A DNA stretch of 64,000 nt from Chaetomium olivaceum (lineage: Eukaryota; Ascomycota; Sordariomycetes; Sordariales; Chaetomiaceae), in the NCBI GenBank assembly GCA_039881045.1, contig JAYWVB010000005.1:930001-994000 (forward strand). Direction: 5' to 3'. Made by a program: the position numbers and the translations under genes. Under the pieces are notes generated by a model. It saw only the letters and a list, made by a program, of their open reading frames with translations. It was not told the DNA's origin and did not search any database. How positions within the stretch are numbered: the stretch's first letter is position 1; the number at the start of each line of letters is the position of its first letter. Below, in pieces: positions 57,777 to 64,000 of the stretch.

Positions 57777-58648
57777 ATGTCTTGTCAATACTATCCTCCC
57801 GCCGATCTTGATGAGTTGGAAGAGGTTGCCACTGAGGCCACCGTAGGCCAGCAAATTGAGGCTCTTCAAATAATTGCCGCCATATTCAGCCGTCACCAGC
57901 TCCCATACGGTGTGATGGGAGGCATGAACTTTTATTTCCGTGGCTCTGGTCGCACGACCGATGACGTGGACTTGGCAGTGACGGGTTCTCAGAGTCTACA
58001 AACGACCCTTGATCTGTTGAACCATGACGAACGGTAAGGCCCTCAGTTTTTCGGTAAACATTGATTTTCGGCATGGTGTCAACAGGTGCTGATCCAGGTT
58101 CATTTTCACCAAACAAAAGGGTCACTCGTCCTAGAAACAAAATGTCTTGGATGGGGGGTGTTGCCCGGACATTTGTCAAGGTCGGGGAGCAGCAAGTCCA
58201 GATCGACCTCAAATGGCAGAAAAGCGAGGGCCACGGGATGCCGATGGACCTCAATGCGGCGACCGAGATTCGTCACATCGCCCAAGAACACAGCACCGGT
58301 GTCCGCTTCCTGAAGGTTGGCCCCTTGGTCAAGGCCAAGTTCCAGTCGTATGGGAGAGGGAAGCCGGGAGACTACGCCGACCTGCGCTTTATCTGCACGC
58401 ATCCAGAGTACAGGGAGGATGTGAGGGACGTTGCGGACGAGATACGCTTGGACAAGAGAGAGTTGTTTGTCCAAGAGCTGCTGCAGAGTGGCGCGGACGG
58501 GTGTAAGGGAATTCGATCTGTTTTGGGGCTCGATGGTGACATGGAGAATGATGAAGCTGGGAGTGGGTCGGAGCCGGAAGAGGTCACTCACGAACGGAAA
58601 GCGGAGGTCGCGGAAGCGGTCCGCAGCGTCACGTCGAAGTCCTCGTAG
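57777..58648 (+). CDS. Nucleotidyltransferase-fold protein C
   Basis: Two exons (57777-58033 and 58120-58648); 261 residues. The AAAAG acceptor at 58119 is chosen because it aligns the junction with paralogue A. The start MSCQYYPPADLDELEE matches MPCQVYSVTDLDDYEE of A. The core motif GVMGGMNFYFRGSGRTTDDV plus DLAV gives GG and D-x-D as in nucleotidyltransferases. MSWMGGVARTFVKVGEQQV, EGHGMPMDLNAATEI and GPLVKAKFQSYGRG are shared with A. The C-terminus is short and acidic, without the RDS repeats of A. Role unknown. Confidence 0.72.
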
Positions 58649-59290
58649 CATAAGCACATGTGTGGACGTGGATGCTGATGTCCAACCAAGCCGGCCGTCG
58701 GCATAATGCCAAGCAGCGAAGGCATCCTAATCTGATGCAGGGGTGCTGTCTCATCTCTTGGCCTTCATCCCAGCGTCGACTGTGCAGCCATCGACGGAGT
58801 CCGTACCCATTCGGAATAACTATCGGTAGTCTGATTACGCCCCCTCGGCGTCTCTTGTCTCATGCCGGGCTTACATAGTTTAATCGCTCCAACCAAACAC
58901 GATGGCCTCCTTCATATCTACACGAGTCGTTGGCTACGAGATTGGGACCTGAAGATCACAAGGAGAACACAACCAGGATTCTTTTGAACTGGCCAGTCCT
59001 GGTGGATATCTTCGTCGGCTGTGCCATCAGGCTTTGGCGCCCGGATACGCGACTAATTTCCTTCCCGCATTTGCCAATCAGCCCACCCGTAGGTTGGGGG
59101 CGCAAACATCGTCTTCTCTTCATTTTGTCCCAATTATGGATCATTCCTGCGGGGAGAGTTGGGGGCGGAAATGGCAGGGCTGCGGTCCCTGAGGTTTTGT
59201 TTTCGTTGCACATTTCTTTTCTTTTCTCCTTGGTCTCGTGAATAGGATGTCAATGGAAGCTAGACGACGCCGTGTTTAGGATTATCCGCA
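58649..59290. other. Intergenic interval
   Basis: About 640 bases between NTase-like gene C and the pepsin-like gene; no gene recognised. Confidence 0.4.
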
Positions 59291-61121
59291 ATGTTATGGG
59301 GTACTATCATCGCCGTCTGGGCTGTGCGGTCCCTTGCGGCGGGGTGTCCTAACCGCGCCGACCCGCCCGCGCCGTTATCCTTTCCCATCACGGATACCCA
59401 AGTCGATCCTCGTGTCCCTGGGTCCCTGATGAGAGGTATACCTGTGAGCATTGGCACACCGCCCCAGAAACTTGTGTTGCTCCCCTGGCCGTGAGTTTTC
59501 GCTCCTCCTTTCTAGGACTTGGTACAAAACAACCTCGTGAAGTAATTAGCTACTAACCTTTTGGGGGTAGAGACTTGAACAATACGTACATTTACGACAA
59601 TCAAACCACTTGCAACACCAACCTGATCGATAACGAACAGATTTGCCTTATTCGTCGAGGTGGATACTACTACGCAACTGAATCGATTAGCTTCACCAAA
59701 ACAACGGACATTATCGACGCAGGCGGTGCCCCAGTGGAAATCGATACCAAGGGCTCGGAATCTGGGATACCCAAACTTGTATCCACAAGCTTCGCAGGTA
59801 CGGATCGGTTTGCCGCCGGTGATAAAGAACCCGTCACCATCCCCGTGGGAATCCCCCGGTTACAATGGGACGGCGGCTTTACAGTTTCCCATGCGCTCGG
59901 CTTGGGGCCTAACTCGACTTACCTCAACGCCCTTGTTGCCGCACGCCAGATTCCTTCCCGAGTATGGTCCATCTTCTGGGGCCGTATGTGGACGGGTAGC
60001 GAAGACATGGATGGTTCGATCGTACTTGGCGGGTACGACAAGGAGAAGGTGGTTGGGAAAAACTTCACAGAGCAGCTCGATTATCGCGAGGACCCCAGAC
60101 TAGGGTGTTGGACTGGGATGATCGTCACCATCGTCGATGTCATCGCCAACTTCCAGAACGCGACCGACGTGAGTATCATGTCAACCAGCCCGGCGGTAAG
60201 GTCTTGTATCGTTCCGCAACGCCAACTCTTATGGGAAGCCCCAGCCAATATCGCGACCGACTTGATGAAAAAGACGGGGCTGGCACCCTTTTCCGATGGT
60301 GTGTCAAGTACTGCATTCCACGCGCTTGCGACGATGCTCAACACAACCGAAACTAGTCCAGTGTAAGTGTGCGCTGTGCGATAATCATTCTAGGGGAGCT
60401 AGAACGACGACGCTAACTGATCCTGGTTTGTTGTAGCTTTGATGGTGACCTAACGTTTGTCCTATCCTCGGGTCTGCGCGTCCGCGTGCCAAACAACCAG
60501 TTCATTGTCCCTCGAGTTGGGTATTCCAAAGACGGCTCTCGTGTCATCGACCGGTCCCAAAAAGACGTGCTCGTGTATTCGGTTAATAACCACCCATCAA
60601 CCCTCGGCCGCTACTTTCTGACTGCTGCGTATCTCATGGTCGATCACGAGGCCGGCACATTCACCATGTGGCAAGGAAACCCATCCAAGAAAAGTACCCT
60701 AGTTCCAGTATCTCGAACCAACGAGCAATGCGATTCCGAGAGTAGTGGGGATGGCAGCGGCAACACCAATAACGGCAATACTGATGGTGTGGAGGGCGGC
60801 GGTGGCAGTGGCAACGCCGGGGGACAAGATGAGCCCGAATCGGATGCTGCAACGGAGACATCCATGAGCACTGGTAAGATTGTAGGGGCGGCCGTGGGTG
60901 GAGCTGCAGGCCTGGCATGTGTCGTGGCCCTGGTGATGTTCTGTCTGTGGAAGCGACGGCGGCAGCGAGCTGCAGAGACGGGTGGCTTACTACCGTACGA
61001 CGGCCGGGTAGCGTATATCGACAACACGGAGCCAAAGGAGATCGGGAGCTCACACCAGGGCTACGGAACTAGCAGCACAAGACCTTCGTCCAGAGCTCGG
61101 CGGTGGGTTCCGAGGATATGA
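59291..61121 (+). CDS. Membrane-anchored pepsin-like (A1 family) protein, probably inactive
   Basis: Three exons: 59291-59490, 59571-60362 and 60437-61121. A signal peptide (MLWGTIIAVWAVRSLAAG) is followed by a pepsin-type lobe: GIPVSIGTPPQKLVLLPWP, where active pepsins have ...LLxDTGSS. The first catalytic Asp-Thr-Gly is therefore missing. Later come DGSIVLGGYDKEKVVG, typical of the A1 fold, and several N-glycosylation sites. The second DTG/DSG is also not found. A Gly/Asn/Ser-rich stalk leads to one transmembrane helix (AAVGGAAGLACVVALVMFCL, near 60890-60945) and a basic cytoplasmic stop-transfer sequence KRRRQR. It is likely a surface protein with a non-catalytic binding role. The C-terminal tail may shift frame near 61075, because the alternative frame to 61194 (PELGGGFRGYELHGSG) looks more natural. 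Confidence 0.75.
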
Positions 61122-61441
61122 GCTACACGGGTCTGGACCCTACGGGAGTGCTGAACAGGAAGGGCAATATCAACCCGACCGGGCCGGGTATTGAGAGCAC
61201 GAGTAGATAAACGCGGTGGCTGTACATACACGAGGTGGTTTACTACCAAGTACCAGCGATTAGACACACTCTTTAGAGGGTGAGAGACACACAGCATCTT
61301 CCATTGTGACCCCATTCCCGCTTTTTATTCCCCATTGTCTGCCCTCACTCAACTCAACTAACAAACACCCACCTACCCAGGTACCCAACACAACTCTCAT
61401 TCATTATTTCTGTAGCAAAACCCCCCAACTCAGCATTGAAC

Positions 61442-64000
61442 TCACATCCCCAACCCTCCCTTCCCCGCCAGCACAAAATGCGAACCCCCAGCACACCGCC
61501 ACCCCCCTACCTGCTGAATCCACTCATACCCCATCGGACACAAGCCCATCTCCTTCAACCGCTTTCTTACCGCCTCCTCCTTCTTCCTCGCTGCCTCCTC
61601 CTCCAGCAACCTCTTCACGATCGCGTCCCGCGCCGCGTCGCTCGCGTTCTTGGCCGCCTGCTTCAGCTGCTGGTACTCGGCTTCGCGCTGCTCCTGCAAC
61701 TGGCGGTCGTCTTGGAGCTGGGCCCAGACGATGTCGCTTACGCCGGCGTCGCGTTTCACGACGGGGGAGGGCGGTGGGGGTTTGTTGGTGGTGTCGGTTG
61801 GTTTAGGGCGGGTGGCGAGGTTGGTGGGGGGTGGGTTGGTATCTTCGGGGGGTTCTGTTGAGGATGGGGGAGGTGGGGCGGGGGCTTGGGAGGTGAAGGT
61901 TGCGGCCTCGGCTGAAGGTTGGGGAGGAGTGGGCGCGGCCTGGTGCGGGGGTTGCTGCTGGGGGAGGTCGCCGAAATCGAAGGATGGGAGTTGTTTGGCG
62001 GAGCTGGCCCGTGATGCGCGCTCCCTTAGCATGCTCTGGAGCTCGTCGATGATGGCGTTCTCGGTAAGTACCAAGGTGCCTTTGGAGAGACCCTCCTCGT
62101 CACGGAGAGCATGATTGAATATGTCGTTGGATAGGGCCTGGACATCCCGTGCGCTGGCCCAGTTGTCTTGCGCGGCGAGATCCCGGAATGTCTGAAGCAA
62201 CCGTTGCCGATACGAAGCAGTGGGTATTTCCAAACAGGAAATGTCGAACTCCTTCTTGCGATTTATGAGAATAGTCTTTTCCTTTTGCAACAGTTGGAGC
62301 ATTAATTCCATGCATTCTTCGGCCGTTAATGCTCGGAAGTTGATAACTGCCGGGAATCGAGACGTCAATCCCGTGTTGACGGACATCAGCCGGTTGATAT
62401 CAGCCTCGTACCCCGCTAGGATGATGACAAGCTTCTTGAAGTATCGGTCCTTGGTAACGGAGTCCACAATCTCATCCATGGCTTCCTTGGCAAAGTGTCC
62501 GTTTGCCAGGCGGTACGCCTCGTCGACGAACAGAACCTTTCCGAGAGCCTTGTCAAAAAGCTTGTGAACCTTCGGCCCGGTATGTCCAACGTACTGCCCG
62601 ATCAGGTCGGTGGCAGAGCATTCGACGACGTCGTCAGTAGCGAGGAAGCCCATGTCGTAGAACACTTTGCCCATCTTCTTGGCTGTGGTAGTCTTGCCTG
62701 TCCCAGGTGGACCACGGAAAAGGAAATTGAAGGGTATGTTTTTCTTGGGATCCATCTCCAAAGACTTCATGGTGCGGACAGTGTCTTGGTAGCCTTCAAG
62801 CAGGGAGACAATTTGCTCCGAACCGACCGTGTCTTTGAACAGCTCCTGGACGTTTGTCTCGGCTCTAGATGCCCGATCAAAATGCTCGTCAAAGTCCAGT
62901 GCTTCCAGAAGGGTGGCAGACTTTGCTTCCCCTTTCGAAAAACGGGATTGATGACGGGCCTTGGTGACATCGAGGAGGATGTCAATCTCTCCCGCATTAC
63001 CAAAGTTGGGTCGGTTCCTTGCTCGGTTCAGCATCTCCATAGCCACGGTCGCCGCTTGGTGGGTGACCTCATAACCCTGCTGCTTGATCTTGAGGTCAAA
63101 GATGTTGCGCATCTCCTCGTCGGTGAAATCCTCAAAGCTGAACCCGGAGGCGATAGGGAAACGCCGACTCAGCCCGGGGTTAACGTTTTGGAACATGTCC
63201 TCCATTTGGTCTTTGTACCCAAGCAATAAGACGCAACGGTCATCTCCCGGAACGCTTTGGACATCGGCTACGATGGTGTCGATGACGGCGGACTTGAACG
63301 AATCCGACGTTCCACCGTGTGAACTACCGCCACCGTAGAGACCGTATGCTTCGTCAATGACAAGAACTTTTCCGACCGTTGCGGCGAGGATGCCTTTTGT
63401 CTGCTTTTCTGAATGCCCTATGTAGGCGCCGACGAAGTCGGACGGGTTCTTGACGATAACTGCAACCATGTTAGTGCCGATGGAGGGTGAGGACCTTTGT
63501 GTAATTTTGCTTGCCTTCTCCCTTGGACAGCAGCCCAAGGGATACCAAAATAGCCCCATACAGCTTTGCGACCGTTGTCTTTCCAGTCCCGGGGTTCCCG
63601 AGGAAGACTTTGTTGAGCGAATACTGGATCGGAGGCTGCTCTTCCAGTTCCCGAATGTAGTTTTGCTGGATGCTGTCAACAAGGGACATAACTGCCTGTT
63701 TGACGGACCCAAGGCCAATCAAGCCCTGGAGCTTCTTCCAGGCTTCACATTTAGTAAGTGCTTTGCCCGGGTCCGGCCCAATCAAGTCCTCCTTGGTGAA
63801 GAAGAAGTCGTCTGGCTTGGCACCACTCTTGCGCTCTCTCCGTAAGCGGTTTGCTTGTCTGCGGGAGATTCTATCCAAGTTGTTCTCAACGGCTCGTGCA
63901 TTGCCAAACCCTTCTTTTCCGCGCGAATACCCAATCCGCCTTGAGACAATGCGACAGTACAACCCGGTTAATCCATCCTCGCAGTTCATGGAGTCATTGT
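61442..64000 (-). CDS. Tandem-AAA ATPase, CbxX/CfqX (SpoVK-like), 5' end outside window
   Basis: The main exon is 61442-63459. The upstream exon starts at 63515 and runs off the right edge. The intron 63460-63514 has a GC donor (AG|GCAAGC), CTAAC branch and TTGCAG acceptor. Domain order: a helical ending of a preceding AAA module (GFGNARAVENNLDR), then an AAA domain with GNPGTGKTT and VLVIDEAYGLY, then a second with GPPGTGKTT and VLFVDEAYRLA and a sensor-type ILAGYEADI. A Pro-rich linker (about 61760-61960), a coiled coil (QEQREAEYQQLKQAAK) and a Cys-containing end (GLCPMGYEW, GGWRCAGGSHFV) follow. Fungal homologues are large cytosolic multi-AAA proteins. Substrate and function are unknown. 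The gene is convergent with the pepsin-like gene. Confidence 0.85.
63460..63514 (-). other. GC-AG intron
   Basis: A 55-base intron with a GC instead of GT donor. Splicing joins SKGE to VIVKNPSDFVG as in AAA homologues, whereas reading through would break the frame. Confidence 0.75.

Overview
The window is nuclear DNA of a filamentous ascomycete (Pezizomycotina, most likely Sordariomycetes). Genes are split by short introns of 46-100 bases with CTAAC-like branch sites. They encode typical fungal proteins: homoaconitase, a BET bromodomain protein, Rxt3, a STAND-type N-terminal domain and Tad-like LINEs. No bacterial operon, CRISPR array or rRNA was seen, and no tRNA gene could be supported. The species cannot be fixed from the sequence alone.

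Layout. (1) 1-16.3 kb is a transposon graveyard. Two LINE copies face each other as an inverted repeat. A third, short LINE fragment lies beside them. An MFS gene is cut by one LINE. An ABCC-type ABC transporter pseudogene (7260-16304, minus) is split by a 5'-truncated Ty1/copia element. (2) 17.9-26.5 kb holds RXT3 (Rpd3L complex), a sugar transporter and a small membrane protein, all on the minus strand. (3) 30.4-37.4 kb holds a BDF1-like double-bromodomain protein (minus), then a Utp12-domain protein of the UTP5 type and SDHAF4 (both plus). (4) 37.9-41 kb holds an unusual protein joining a STAND-type N-terminal domain, TPR repeats and a degenerate Hsp70-like domain. (5) 42-49 kb holds a small cysteine-rich secreted protein, a GH27 alpha-galactosidase and homoaconitase LYS4, all minus. 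(6) 49.9-51.8 kb encodes an FHA-kinase fusion. (7) 53.6-58.7 kb carries three related nucleotidyltransferase-fold proteins. (8) 59.2-64 kb holds a membrane-anchored, apparently inactive pepsin-like protein and a tandem-AAA (CbxX/SpoVK-type) ATPase that runs off the right edge.

The genes do not form a pathway. Housekeeping genes (chromatin, ribosome biogenesis, lysine synthesis, complex II assembly) are mixed with accessory ones. Six otherwise well-formed genes need exactly one base added or removed to restore the frame, mostly at homopolymers. This looks more like assembly indels than gene death. The in-frame TAG codons in the ABC gene and in a relic ORF fit C-to-T mutation at CpA, as in repeat-induced point mutation (RIP).

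The best candidates for something undescribed are the STAND-N/TPR/pseudo-Hsp70 protein, the nucleotidyltransferase-fold trio and the 8-cysteine secreted peptide.
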